NCBI GenBank assembly: GCA_028551475.1
Contig: CM052361.1
Coordinates: forward strand, 1,743,501-1,807,500
DNA: 64,000 nt
Source of the DNA: Casuarina equisetifolia
Lineage: Eukaryota > Streptophyta > Magnoliopsida > Fagales > Casuarinaceae
Direction: 5' to 3'
Below, piece after piece: positions 24,201 to 35,400 of this stretch. The notes below the pieces were generated by a model. The model worked only from the letters and a program-made list of their open reading frames with translations. It did no database searches and had not been told where the DNA came from. The position numbers were made by a program, and so were the translations under genes. The stretch's first letter is position 1. The number at the start of each line of letters is the position of its first letter.

Positions 24201-26583
24201 CAGTCCATGTGAACATAGAAAACGTGAAATAGACAAGTCAATGCAATATTGGAGGGGGTCCTTGGCTTATGGGTTTGGCTTGTAGTTCTTTCATAGCAGC
24301 ATATCACATATTTTGACTATACCAGGCTAATGGTGGAATCAGCCACCAGCCTGGACTTATACTAGCTTCGTCCTTGGGTCATTCATGTTTTATGATGTTG
24401 TGATGTTATGTGTTGTGCTTATCAAGATAATTCTTTTCTCTTGTTATTACATGTCATAACCATCTATGAAGACATGGGTTATAACTTTAAATTTTAGCTC
24501 ACGACTAAGCTGTTGTTTGGAAAGATTTCTCAATTTCTGTTATATGCTCATTTTATTATCTCAACCTAAGTTCTTGAGTTGTTTTTTTGCTGCAGGGACG
24601 GGATGTTTATATTCTGGTTAGTGAGTTTCTGAACTGGAAGCTCCCTTTTGATGCACAGAGTGGGTTTAAATATCAGCTGCTCTTATTATTGATATTCTTA
24701 TTGAACTGCCATGGAATTAGTCTTTTTGTTTAGAATTCTGTTCATAATGATACTTATACTTTTGGAAAATTGAAAACAGACATTCTAGTTGTTATCTCTG
24801 CTCAATTTCTTCACCGTCTGTTCCGTTGTCAGTCATATTTTCCTAGTTCCTGATGAATACTTATTTATAAATTTAGCCCAAAAAGAGGGGCTGTGAAGCG
24901 TTGAAGAATGATCCTTAGGAGTAAACGAGTTTTGTAATTGTAATTTCCTAGGTATCAAAATTTGCATATTTCATAACTGCATGAATGTGCAAAGGAAGTA
25001 AATTGCGTTTTTATATCAAGCCTTGTGTAGTTTATTCTTCGAATTTAATATCTCAACAGTTGATAGGAGTGATATATCATGCCTTCAGGGCTCGGCTAAT
25101 GTTGGGAAATCTGCATTTATCAATGCTTTACTCAGTAAGTCAAACTTCTTTTCTTGTTTATCAATTTTGGTGAAAAAAATTGTTACTAGTTCTTCTGAAA
25201 ATTCAACTTAATTGGATGGCAGCAACTTTCACCCTTCCCATTTATGTCACTGTAGATCTTCCTCTTTCTTAAGCCTTCTATTTTGTGATTACAGAAAAGA
25301 TGGCACAGAACGATCCAGCTGCTGCAGTTGCGCAAAAATACAAACCAATTCAATCTGCTGTTCCTGGAACGACCTTAGGTCCAATTCAAATAAATGCTTT
25401 CCTAGGCGGAGGGGTAAGGCATTTTATGTAACAGGTCTCTTTGTCTGCTTTTGAAAAATGCTTGGAGCATTTGTAGTATGATTTGATAAACTGTTGTATT
25501 TATTTGTTGTTGTTGTTGCTGAATTCTACTTTATTTTATATCTGAAACCATTTTTATTTTTGTTCATGCAGAAGCTATATGACACGCCTGGAGTGCATCT
25601 CCACCATAGGCAAGCTGCAGTTGTTCATTCAGATGATTTACCTATCCTTGCTCCCCATAGTCGGCTACGGGGTCACGCAATTATTGTATGTTCACTTTTG
25701 TTTCCTTGAGGTTATGCAACTTTCCTGGGGAAATTTATTGTTTTTCCTGCAATGACAGAATTCTCAGGTGGTCCCTGACAATGGGAGATCAAGTGACGTT
25801 AAATCCAATGACTTAAATGGGTTCTCAATATTTTGGGGAGGTCTTGTCAGAATTGATATCTTGAAGGTGTGGGTCATTAATTTTCATTTGTATTTGGATG
25901 TGAAACTTATTATGACAACTCTATTAGTTCAGTGGATTTATCAATATGATACTTTCAGGTTCTCCCGGAAACATGCTTGACATTCTATGGGCCAAAGGCT
26001 TTGCAAATCCATATGGTACCTACAGATAAGGCAGATGAATTTTATCAGGTAATGAAAAAGCTAGTCTATATATACATTTAAATGCGTATTTTCATGTTTC
26101 TTTACTGGAAACAGTTTTTTTTTTTTTTTAAATCATTTTATAGAAAGAACTTGGAGTACTGTTAGTGCCTCCAACTGGAAAAGAAAGAGCAGATGGGTGG
26201 AAAGGATTGGAAACAGAGCGCCAATTGCATTTACCATTTGTAGATATGGAGAGGTGGGTTTTGATTTTTATAATTTATTTTCTTAACATATTTGCCATAT
26301 AAATGCTGGATTTTTATTGCGTGTGTTGGGCAGGCCTGTTTGTGACATTGCAATATCAGGTCTGGGCTGGATTTCTGTAGAACCCATAAGCAGATCAATT
26401 AGAACACCTAATCCAAATTTAGAGGGAAGAGTCGAAGAACTGCATTTAAGCGTCCATGTCCCCAAGCAAGTAGAGGTTTTTGTTCGACCTCCAATGCCTG
26501 TGGCCAAAGTTGGAGCAGAATGGTACCAATATCGAGAGTTGACAGAGAAGGAAGAGGAAGCAAGACCAAAGTGGTACTTTTGA
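21290..26583 (+). CDS. NOA1: NOA1/RIF1, plastid circularly permuted GTPase
   Basis: Thirteen exons: 21290-21706, 22135-22320, 23114-23200, 23291-23370, 23567-23648, 24596-24616, 25089-25134, 25295-25413, 25572-25685, 25759-25866, 25959-26048, 26144-26253, 26334-26583. They encode 569 aa in continuous phase. A Ser/Thr-rich plastid transit peptide comes first, then a basic coiled region, then a CxxC zinc-binding module (CCYGCGAPL ... LCGRCRLLSHG). The GTPase motifs are permuted: G4 VTKVD precedes G1 GSANVGKS, G2 PGTT and G3 DTPG. The protein ends RPKWYF as in Arabidopsis. Known role: plastid ribosome biogenesis and translation, indirectly affecting NO and isoprenoid levels. Exon 6 is only 21 nt and lies just upstream of the P-loop. 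Confidence 0.94.
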
Positions 26584-26977
26584 TGCTACTGGTTCTTGGG
26601 CTGAATGTAAAGGGATATTGTATTTATTTCTTATTAAAATGGAGTGTAATTTGAGAGGCATCCTCAAAAGCTGGCAATGATAGCTAAAGCTAAAATGGAA
26701 GCATTGAAAAAAGTATATGTGTTCACAACAAAAAAGTTAAAAAAAAATAAAATCGCTGAATGGAAAAAGATTAAAGGATTTATCTATTTTTCTACCTGAC
26801 AAGACGCATATCAATTCAACTTGTTCTCCAACCAGATCGTCTATGTATATGCTCTCGGTTGTTCTGTGCAAAGTATCAAAAGCTTCAACCGAAGCATTAA
26901 AAAAGTACTTTTCCTTTCATTGAAAAATGGTTCAAAACTTAACAAGACTTTTTGTGCCTTGTTAAGCACGTAGCAGA

Positions 26978-27142
26978 CTACAAAAATACATCATCAGAAG
27001 AAAATATATCATCAAAGAACTCCTCATATGAGTCCATCCATGGTGAATTAGGTGGTGAATATGCACTCTTGGGGCTACATGGCGGCACGAAATCCTCATC
27101 AGGGGCATGAAGACAACCTTCGGGTGCCGTCGAATTAGTTTT
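26978..27142 (-). other. Short coding-like open frame, 54 codons, unidentified
   Basis: An open frame between in-frame stops on the minus strand. It begins near NSTAPEGCLHAPDEDF, contains CSPKSAYSPPNSPWMDSY, and ends EEFFDDIFSSDDVFL before TAG. The Pro/Ser-rich then acidic-aromatic composition is unlike the AT-rich DNA around it and resembles the end of a transcriptional-activator protein. There is no early ATG, so it would be a last exon or a gene fragment. I do not recognise the source. Confidence 0.25.
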
Positions 27143-27479
27143 TTATTATAATGTTTAGCATTATAAAGCATTATGATTATGCCATCCATTTGATTTTCAA
27201 TTTTTAGTTAATTTTCACAGTCATCTTGTTTCATCTTACAATTTCTAGAGTACTCTAATTAAAGGAAGAATTTTGATACTAACCAATACATGTTGAGATG
27301 AAGTATTTCTTTTTAAGAAATAAATTACTTGGATACAATGAGGTTCTTCCTCTATACCTCTTATACATACAATATACTATTTATTCCACAGAATTTCTTG
27401 AAGTTTAATTTATAGGTGATATCTTTAAAAGAGCACACTTAATATGCATAGCAAAGTTATATTCTTTACAATAATAAAA

Positions 27480-28530
27480 TCAATATGAATAATTTCTTGT
27501 TTTCTCACAAATTAAATAATAATATTCTCCAGAATCATCTTCAACATTGTAAGTAAGGGTGAGAGGATGTTCATCATTTTTATGCCTAATTTGCAGTGGA
27601 TAAGCAGCGCAGATATAACATAGGTTGAAGTTGCATATAGTGCATCTGTAACACCAAGTCCAGTACTCACCACAGGCATTGCAAGTTCCCCTAACCTCTG
27701 TATCGAAGAGGGTGTGTTGGTGACCATCATGTTTTAGAACTTGTTGAAGTAAACCACATTGGATGTCCCATATTCTATTAGGACACCGGTCACAATGATA
27801 GGTGAAACCAAAACAATTTCGTCTACACAAATCACATTGTTGACCCGTGGAAGGAGCACTTGGGTCAAGGGTAAGCGGATGCACATGAGTCACCGGTTGC
27901 TGAATCTTTAAGGGTAGCTCGCCACATCTTTCATGGATGAAGAACTTACATGGTGCACAACCATAGAAGGGGGGTGAGACTATTTGATCCATACACACCT
28001 TACAATGTTGGTCATACTTAAATTGTTCATGGCTAAGAATTAACTCATGTTCTGGATGACTAAAGTGCTTCTTTATCTCCTGACGGCTCTCTTTTTTGTC
28101 CAAGACTGTATATGCGCACCCCAAGTGGACACCGTAGTCACAAATGACAAATATAAGCAACATACCTGTTTTCTATCAAGCCCTTACAAACTCTACACTT
28201 GAGCTCCCTTGGATGAAGGGAAAAGCTACAAGTGAGGGAGTGATTGCATTCCTTAGTTTTGATGTTGCCCAAATATATTTTGGCACAACTTCGGTGAATC
28301 AAGAGTCCACAGTGCCTACATAGGGAGGTTGGTTCTACGTTCTGGAAACCACAAGCATGGCAAGCAAAATGAACAAATGACTTTCCCTTCATTCTCCAAC
28401 TCTTTTATAAACATTATGTGTTGCACTTGATTGATCATATGATGTTCGTGCTTCATATCCGGAATATGTGGTGGTTGCTCAGCACATGATTTATGAAGAA
28501 GGAACAAGAACTATATTTATAAATAACTAT
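27480..28530 (-). pseudogene. DC1-domain (Cys/His-rich C1) protein pseudogene
   Basis: Pieces of a plant DC1-repeat protein lie in three different frames on the minus strand. From about 28530: HKSCAEQPPHIPDMKHEHH, then CHACGFQNVEPTSLCRHCGL and CKVCMDQIVSPPFYGCAPCK, CDLCRRNCFGFTYHCDRC and CNACGEYWTWCYRC. Frame jumps occur near 28500, near 28390 (ELENEGK continues as SFVHFACHACG one frame over) and near 28155 (one extra base inside YICH/CDYGVHLGCAY). The 5' end is missing and the C-terminus stops early after ICEKTRNYSY. DC1 proteins bind zinc and are linked to stress and defence signalling. The one-base nature of the shifts leaves sequencing error possible, but with both ends truncated a pseudogene is preferred. 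Confidence 0.8.
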
Positions 28531-28558
28531 ATTATTCCTTTCTTCTATCTTCATCTAT

Positions 28559-28800
28559 ATCTTTTTTTTTTTTTTGTGAATATTTCTTTATTCTTTTCTT
28601 GCTTCTTTATCTATGCCTAACTTTCATCGTCTATACCTTTTTTTCTTCTTCTTCTTCTTCTTTCTTGACATCTTTCTTTATTCTCTTACTTTGATTTATT
28701 TATTTCCGTTGCCTCTTTGCTTTCCTCCTTCTCTATTTTCTTTCCCGACACATGTCTCTTTATCATTTCAACATATTTTCACTCTTCTTTTCTTTTCTTG
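28559..28800. repeat. Polypyrimidine / CTT-rich tract
   Basis: T runs, CTT repeats and TTTCTT-rich sequence on the plus strand for about 240 bp, just upstream of the DC1 pseudogene. Low complexity, no coding meaning. Confidence 0.6.
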
Positions 28801-31800
28801 TGTTCTTCCTTTTTATTTGCCTTCACGACACAGCAATCTCCGATGCTTAAAGCATAACTAAAGAACATCTTTCAATGGAGAAGGCCAATGCGTTTTGGCT
28901 TTCGGCCCTTCCATTCTGCATGACGGCAAAGGTTGCCGCAAACCATATCATGGAGTCTCCCAGTGTTTCCAAACAGACCACAAGCCAGCAGTTTCCACTC
29001 ATGTCCACAAGAAGTAAACATAAAGTAAAAGGAAAAAGAAAAAAAAAAAACTATTAGAAATGAGAACAAAAATGCAGCAGCAGCAATACTTTTGTGTATG
29101 TGTGTAGATAAACATGCAAACATAAATTTCACATTTACATAAATACATATTAACACACAATATCTAGCCAACAAGAATAACCACATATGAATTCTTGTAA
29201 AATTCAGAATCCAAAAATGATTTCCATTTCCATAGAAATTAAGAAATCAGGTCAAAATAATAGGCTTTGACAATGGGTCAATCAGTACAAAGAATGGGTT
29301 GTGATATTAATCACATCCAATTCTTAAAGAACCTTGCGAGGTTGCCTATAATGGTGCTCGTTCAATGAAAAGCAAACGAAAGAAACCAAACCAAGGCTAG
29401 TATTGTAAAATGAAATTAATATTGAAAGAAAATTAGCATTCTAATTAGTGGAGGTAATCAATGATCAAAACGTAAATATATTATGAAAAGAAGGTAGTCA
29501 TTTTGTTGCATTCTTTTATATTTTAATATAATAACAAGTCTAATATTGAAATTTGGAGTATCTTATATTATTAATATATTAATTTATTCTATTTCTTATG
29601 TGTAAAGAAAGTTTAATGGATTATGATATGCAAACATGTTCTTATTTTAAGTCCAATAAAGAAAATCCATTTACTCGACCCAACCGGTCCAAGACCCGAG
29701 GTTTGCTGGTCAGGCCCAGCATCTCTAGAGAGGCAAATCAAAAGCCCGGACTGTTACAGTTTTATCCACACAAGATACGAGGTAAATATCAAATGGGGCT
29801 TAGACTGAACGATTAACTTATTTCAACCGAACAACCCAGTCAATTATAGCTAAACAAAACGATTAACTTATTTTAATTGGACGACCTGAGGACTCGGAGA
29901 GAGACATAATTATTCCAACCATCTTTAACATCTGCCTTTTACTTGTGTTCTTAGTGTAACTCTGTTTCATGTCACATTTAGGATTCCGTGCAGAGCATTT
30001 AGAATCTGGGTCAGTCACATCAGTTCCAACGCAACCCACTCGAGAATTTCATCTCCTAAGTCTAAAAGTCGACCTTTCTTCACGGAGATGCCTCTTCTCC
30101 CTCCATGGGCTAGCAAGAGAAGTAAACAAACAGAGAACTTACTTTGGAGTGTACTGGGAACAGGGTTTTGGGTATTTTCAACGTCCCCATGAGGATTATA
30201 GGTAATTGTGCCCAATCGCATTCTATTTTTTAAGGTTATTTCTATTACTTGCAAGTGATCCGAACATGAAACATGAGAATCTCCAGCCTTTTTCTGCTTG
30301 AGAAGAGCACAACCATACTGGAGCTATCGACTTCAGAGCACAACCATGCGTTGGATGGTGGATTCTTGATCTGATGATGTCTCTCTTCTCGGCTACAATT
30401 TTGGGAACCTGGTTTTGCATAGATTCTGCTTGGGAATACCGAAACTGAAAGCTCAATAATGGCGATCTTCCGAAGTGTGATTCTCAAAGATGTTCATCTG
30501 TGTTAAATAATGTTTGGAGCCACACCTCAAGAGTTCAAGATCCAGGTGTACGGAAACAGAAAGTTGTACACAACCACGCCCACGACGGGGCACTAGAAAA
30601 CATCCTCTCTTTTGGGAAAAGGAAAAACAAGTTGGAACCGGCGGATATGCCCGAGATCATTGGAACATGAAAAGATCCCACTTCACATGAGAGGATTTTA
30701 TGAGATCTCGACAACTACATCGGCGGTGCTTTCGAAAAACCATGTCTTGTTTTGGATGTCTCCTCCGTCCTTGAAAAGTACAACTCTGTGTATCCCACTG
30801 AAGACACAAGAAATCTACATCTATATCTCTGATTTTCCAAGATGGTTTGCTTAGAAAGTTATAACGAGATAAACCTGCTGTTGCACTGCCAACTAAGCTT
30901 GATGTTACTTGGTTTTATGTAAATTCAACTTATTGATCATCGGCAAATGACAAATTTATTGATTTTTTAATGTTGAAGTACCATTATCGTTTTCATCAGA
31001 TGATGCCTATGAAAAGCTAATGAGGAAACAGCTGAAATGAGACCAGATGGACCTCCGAAGAACCAATCAGAACAGAAGAACATGCTCTCTTTAACTTTCT
31101 CAAATCACATCGACTTGGGAGCGAAGTTTAATGGAGGAGTAGTGCCATTAAAGCTAATCATATTTAAAATCTCAGTTGACTTCAAATAGAAAAAAAAAAA
31201 AAAAAGTTCTTTGACATTTCTCCATGTCAACCACGGCTTATTTTCCGCCCAAAAAGCTGAGATGACAGTTTATCCTCCACCTGTCAAACTCAGAAAAAAA
31301 TAAGGAAATAAAAAAAAGACATTGATTTGTTCGAAGATGCTTATTTGTTGGGGGTCAGCAGTCACGTTAGAGATGACTATGTGCAGCTACAAAGCTGAGA
31401 TGACAGTTTATCTTCCACGTCTTTGATTCTTGCTTGAACTAGGAAAAAAAAAAAAAACAAGTCGTTGACAAATTTGCAAGTCATACGTTGATTTTTTCTT
31501 TTTAAAAAAAGTTTAAGGTAATATTTTATGTTGGGAGTCAACAATCTCATTCAAAAACAACTATTGTGCACCGACTAACCGGAGATGTAAGTTATTCTCA
31601 AATTGAGATGGCAAGGTCGGTGTAGTTGAATCATATAAAGAAATTACCAAAAAATAATAATAATAATAATTTGGATAACTGTATAAAATAGGTTAAGGAA
31701 ATTTTACTTTAATATGTAACCTGATCTAATAATGGGATTATTTTTTTTGGTAAGATTGTTGGTCGTCTCATAAAAACGATTAAGGTGGTGTGGTCATCTT

Positions 31801-32719
31801 TATTACTTTTTTAATAAGATTAGTAAATACATATCTAATTTTTTTTTGGCATATATTATTTCATCAATGCTATTTAGTTTGATGAAATGATCTAAATCTT
31901 TATACTTTATAATTTCAATCATTTTGTATTTCAATGGTGAGATTATTTTAAAAGTTTAGTAGTATTAGAAATAAGTTGGTAGTTCAACCTAAAGGTTAAT
32001 TTAATATTTAATTAAACATTTTTCCTATTTAAATACTATTGAATGATTGTATTTTTTTTTAATATGAGACTTTATTTCTATTATTTTTCTATACACTGAG
32101 TATACCTTAGGTTAAAATGGATGGAATGATGCTCTTTGCATACAAAGTATAATTTAAAGGTTCGAGGTTAAGTATAAATTATAGAGAATCAACTGGTGCT
32201 ATGACATCATATTAGAAATAAGTTTATAGTCCAACTCAAAGGCTAGCTTAAATATTAAAAGATATTTTTATATTTGCATACTACCTAATAATTATATTTT
32301 TTCAATGTAAGAATTTCACCTCTAACAAATAGGATCACTGACCAACCCGTATAAGTATTTGGTTAAATCATCTCCACCATCCTCTAGAAAAGGTTAGCAA
32401 ATGTTCCATTAGCTTTTTCTACTTGTTTAAGACTTCATAATTCAATTAAAACCGTTCATTTTGAATGCATAGTCTAAATCTTTAAAACTCTAGGCTCTAG
32501 TGATTTTAACATATTGTTAAGAATCTTGATTTGAAAAATAAAGAGAAGATAGAAATCTACTTTTCATGGTATTATAATAATCTTTCTACCCTTAAAGTAC
32601 TCTCGTTGACTTCAATGTAACATACTATAATTTTATATGCATTTTTTTTTTCTTTTTTGCCATCTTCCTATTAAAGAATGCTTCACAAATGATACTTGCC
32701 TTTTGATGAAGAATTGAGC
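28801..32719. other. Intergenic region, no gene recognised
   Basis: Nearly 4 kb of mostly AT-rich sequence. 29660-30860 is less AT-rich and has several short open frames on both strands, but none shows a domain or a believable exon structure. It may be old transposon DNA. Degenerate repeats at 31180-31600 are listed separately. Confidence 0.4.
31180..31600. repeat. Degenerate tandem repeats
   Basis: The phrase GCTGAGATGACAGTTTATC occurs at about 31256 and again at about 31394. Each is followed by a poly-A run and then a GTTGACA/CATTGA-like segment, and GGGGGTCAGCAGTCA is echoed as GGGAGTCAACAATCT near 31535. This suggests two to three diverged copies of a 140-200-bp unit. Confidence 0.45.
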
Positions 32720-32868
32720 CATGAGAGATCCCATGCTTTGATTCGTACACTTTAATTATGTAACTTAACTTCCCTTCACATCTTCCACAAACTTTCATAA
32801 AGTATTATAAATTTCCTACTCCTAAGAAACTTTATTGATTTAGTGATCTTAACGCCTATATATAGCCA
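32720..32868. repeat. 149-bp direct repeat, copy 1 (promoter-like)
   Basis: Matches 35252-35400 with no gaps and about eight mismatches by eye. It contains CTATATATAGCC near its end. The second copy is the promoter of the aldo-keto reductase, so this is probably a stranded promoter duplicate. Confidence 0.85.
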
Positions 32869-33413
32869 TAGATTTAACTTTTGGTTGTCTTGAGGCAATC
32901 ACATCACAAAATAGTGACCACTAATCAAAAAACAATCCTTCAACAGAAATCAAACACTAGAAATAAGAACATAACTTTTCTAATCAACAAAGAAACTTTT
33001 TATTCTAGTAATGTAACATCAAACCACCCAAAAATACAAGAAGGAGCATAGTGTAGGGAAGTGACCAAGAAGCCTCAAGTAATCAAAAGGGAACAACAAG
33101 ATATAACAAACAAAATTAACCAAATAAACTTCCAAGTTGATCAAAATAAATTTTTGGATTAATAGCAATGAACACAACAAACATCAAGAGTGCATCTTTC
33201 CAATTAAATAGGATCCTTGAAACAAAGATGGCATAATATATAGAAATCTACAAAACCCAAGTGAAATTCCTTCAAGAAACCAACAGAAAGAGAGAGAAAG
33301 AGAGAGGGAGATAGACCTAAGGAAAAAGAAAATAATGTTGTATATATTCTAAGGAAAAGAAAAAAGAAAAGAAAAAAAATTTAATTAAGAATCACAAGTT
33401 ACACAAGATTCCA

Positions 33414-35024
33414 TCAAGATAATCTCATAATTGTAGGGGAATGTATCATAAATTCTTTGAACTTAGTGCTAAAATCTTGTGAGATTGGTGATGTAGAGAA
33501 AATGGCCATGATTTCAATTTCTTTTTCATCCCAATCTTCTTCTTCTTCATCCTCGGTTACTTCTTCTTCATCCTCGGTTACTTCTTCTTCGTCCTCGGTT
33601 ACTTCTTCTTCGTCCTTGTTAAATTCTTCTACATCTTCGACTACTTCTTCTATATCTTTGAGTACATACTTTATTTGTTCCACTTCATTCTTACCATTAA
33701 AAAACTCCACAACTATAGCTTTTGGAAGATGAATAAATGGGAGATACTGAGATTCCCAATATTTCCTCTCAAAATGTGATGATGTTGAAAGCTTTAGATT
33801 TTTCATCAGAATAAGACACTTTAGATTAGTTGTTCCTTCGAGAAGGGAAGACAATGGTTTGACTGCTAAAGCACTTAAAATTCCTCTAATGACCAGATGT
33901 TCTGCCTTACCAAACAAAAATGGCAGGCAACCATGCATGTACAAAACCTTAACAAAATCATTCCACAGTGTTAGACTTTTGGCTCCGTGAATGCTATAAA
34001 GAACCTTTTCAAGGCTGTGTTTGGTAGAAGCATGATTCACCCTCAATTTACTACGTGGTAGAAGACCAACTGAGGCATATGACAGATTTGGAGAGTTCTG
34101 CATACAATAGTCATCCACGACATTGCCAAAACATTGAAATCTTTGGAGATTGGGAGCATAGATTTCCAACGATAATCTAGGAGATTCAGAGGCGTCCCAA
34201 ATTATGGAAAGGGTCTGGAGATTGGGAGCAGAGATTTTCATTGACTGACTATCCTCGGAGAAACAGTCATTCCACTGAATAAAAAGGTGGTGGAGTCTTT
34301 GTACCTTCTGGATATCAATATTCTGGAAGTTCTCATCACTGATTTCAATTATAAGAGTTTCCAAAGACAAGTTGGTGATAGCTAATGTCTTCCCCATTAA
34401 TTCCTCGAGCTTCAACAACCGAAGGGACTTGAAAGACGAAAACCATTCTCCAGCGCTTTCGTTATCGATACGGACATTGCTTAATGCCAAAACCTCAATC
34501 TTGTCAGCGAATGAGGGAACTGATAACGAAGAGGGTAGTTCGAGCGGTTTATTATAGACGTCGATTTCCAGGGACCTGAGGGTTTTGCGACCCAGAAGAA
34601 AAGCTGGCAATGAAAAGCGCATTCGGGGTTCATTGATGTCGAGATAAATGACTTGGACACCTGAGTCTACTGCATGCTGCAACCACCTCCACATCCGATC
34701 CTCTTCATCTCTGGAAATATGTTGGGAAGTCCATTCGAGACGGAAACATTGGGTCTTCACCTTGTACAAGCTCCGGAGGGCGATGAGCCTATCCACAAAG
34801 TTGCAGAAGCCGCCTTGACATGACTCAGATCTTGCTCGCGGAACTTCTAAACACAACGTTGGGTTTGATATGCATAACTCTCGGCATCTCTTTGATACGG
34901 CGCTAAGTCGTAAGAGGTCCTTCATGTAAAGGTGAGAAAGAACGCTATGAACAATATCATCTGGGAGGCCGTTGAATTTGTCATCAGAATTCTGTTCCAT
35001 GGTGGTTGCTGGAACAAGAGACAT
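33414..35024 (-). CDS. F-box / LRR-like protein with acidic heptad repeat
   Basis: One continuous frame. From the first ATG (MSLVPATTMEQNSDDK) the product is 536 aa; a second ATG eight codons later is equally plausible. The F-box (about residues 17-56: FNGLPDDIVHSVLSHLYMKD) should bind SKP1 in an SCF ubiquitin ligase. Irregular leucine-rich repeats follow, with typical steps RTLRSLEIDVYN, KSLRLLKLEELMG and NLQTLSIIWD. This is the F-box/LRR/FBD type, expanded and fast-evolving in plants. The C-terminal ~70 residues are highly acidic with a sevenfold periodicity (DEEEVTE). Substrate unknown. It sits between two copies of a 149-bp promoter-like repeat. Confidence 0.85.
   Translation of the reverse strand: MSLVPATTMEQNSDDKFNGLPDDIVHSVLSHLYMKDLLRLSAVSKRCRELCISNPTLCLEVPRARSESCQGGFCNFVDRLIALRSLYKVKTQCFRLEWTSQHISRDEEDRMWRWLQHAVDSGVQVIYLDINEPRMRFSLPAFLLGRKTLRSLEIDVYNKPLELPSSLSVPSFADKIEVLALSNVRIDNESAGEWFSSFKSLRLLKLEELMGKTLAITNLSLETLIIEISDENFQNIDIQKVQRLHHLFIQWNDCFSEDSQSMKISAPNLQTLSIIWDASESPRLSLEIYAPNLQRFQCFGNVVDDYCMQNSPNLSYASVGLLPRSKLRVNHASTKHSLEKVLYSIHGAKSLTLWNDFVKVLYMHGCLPFLFGKAEHLVIRGILSALAVKPLSSLLEGTTNLKCLILMKNLKLSTSSHFERKYWESQYLPFIHLPKAIVVEFFNGKNEVEQIKYVLKDIEEVVEDVEEFNKDEEEVTEDEEEVTEDEEEVTEDEEEEDWDEKEIEIMAIFSTSPISQDFSTKFKEFMIHSPTIMRLS
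33540..33623 (-). repeat. In-frame 21-bp minisatellite in the F-box gene
   Basis: Four head-to-tail 21-bp units (plus strand TTCTTCTTCATCCTCGGTTA plus C), the last diverged. They encode three DEEEVTE heptads and a variant. Length is a multiple of three, so changes in copy number would keep the frame. Confidence 0.85.
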
Positions 35025-35251
35025 AAGACTTGGAAACACCTAATTCTTATTATATAATCTCAAAATCCTAGTCCTACTTGGTTTTGGACTTCCAAAACTC
35101 AAGACGATTCAATTTCCTACTCTCTTAAAGTAATTGGGCTTTAAAATTTTATAAATAACTTTGGATTTTAGAATTTTAGTTCAAACTATTAGTCCTATTT
35201 GGTTTTGGACTTCTAGAACCCAAAACATTTGTGAGATAAAATCCCAAGAGA

Positions 35252-35400
35252 CATGGGAGATCCCATGCTTTGATTCGTACACTTTAATTATGTAACTTAA
35301 CTTCCCTTCACATCTTCCACAAACTCTCATAAAGTATTATAAATTTCTTACTCCTACAAAACTTTATTGATTCAGTAATCTTAATGCCTATATATAGCCA
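35252..35400. repeat. 149-bp direct repeat, copy 2 (AKR promoter)
   Basis: Second copy of the repeat at 32720-32868. It ends just before the aldo-keto reductase leader and contains its TATA box. Confidence 0.85.
35389..35397 (+). promoter_or_regulatory. TATA box of the aldo-keto reductase
   Basis: TATATATAG, 53 bp upstream of the original ATG at 35450, conserved in the duplicate copy at about 32857-32865. Confidence 0.5.

Noticed and set aside
29969..30854. Several 77-80-codon frames on both strands
   Set aside because: No recognisable domain, no splice context, overlapping each other on opposite strands.
32720..35400. 149-bp repeats read as LTRs of a small retrotransposon carrying the F-box gene
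   Set aside because: No TG...CA ends, no primer site or polypurine tract, and the right copy works as the AKR promoter.
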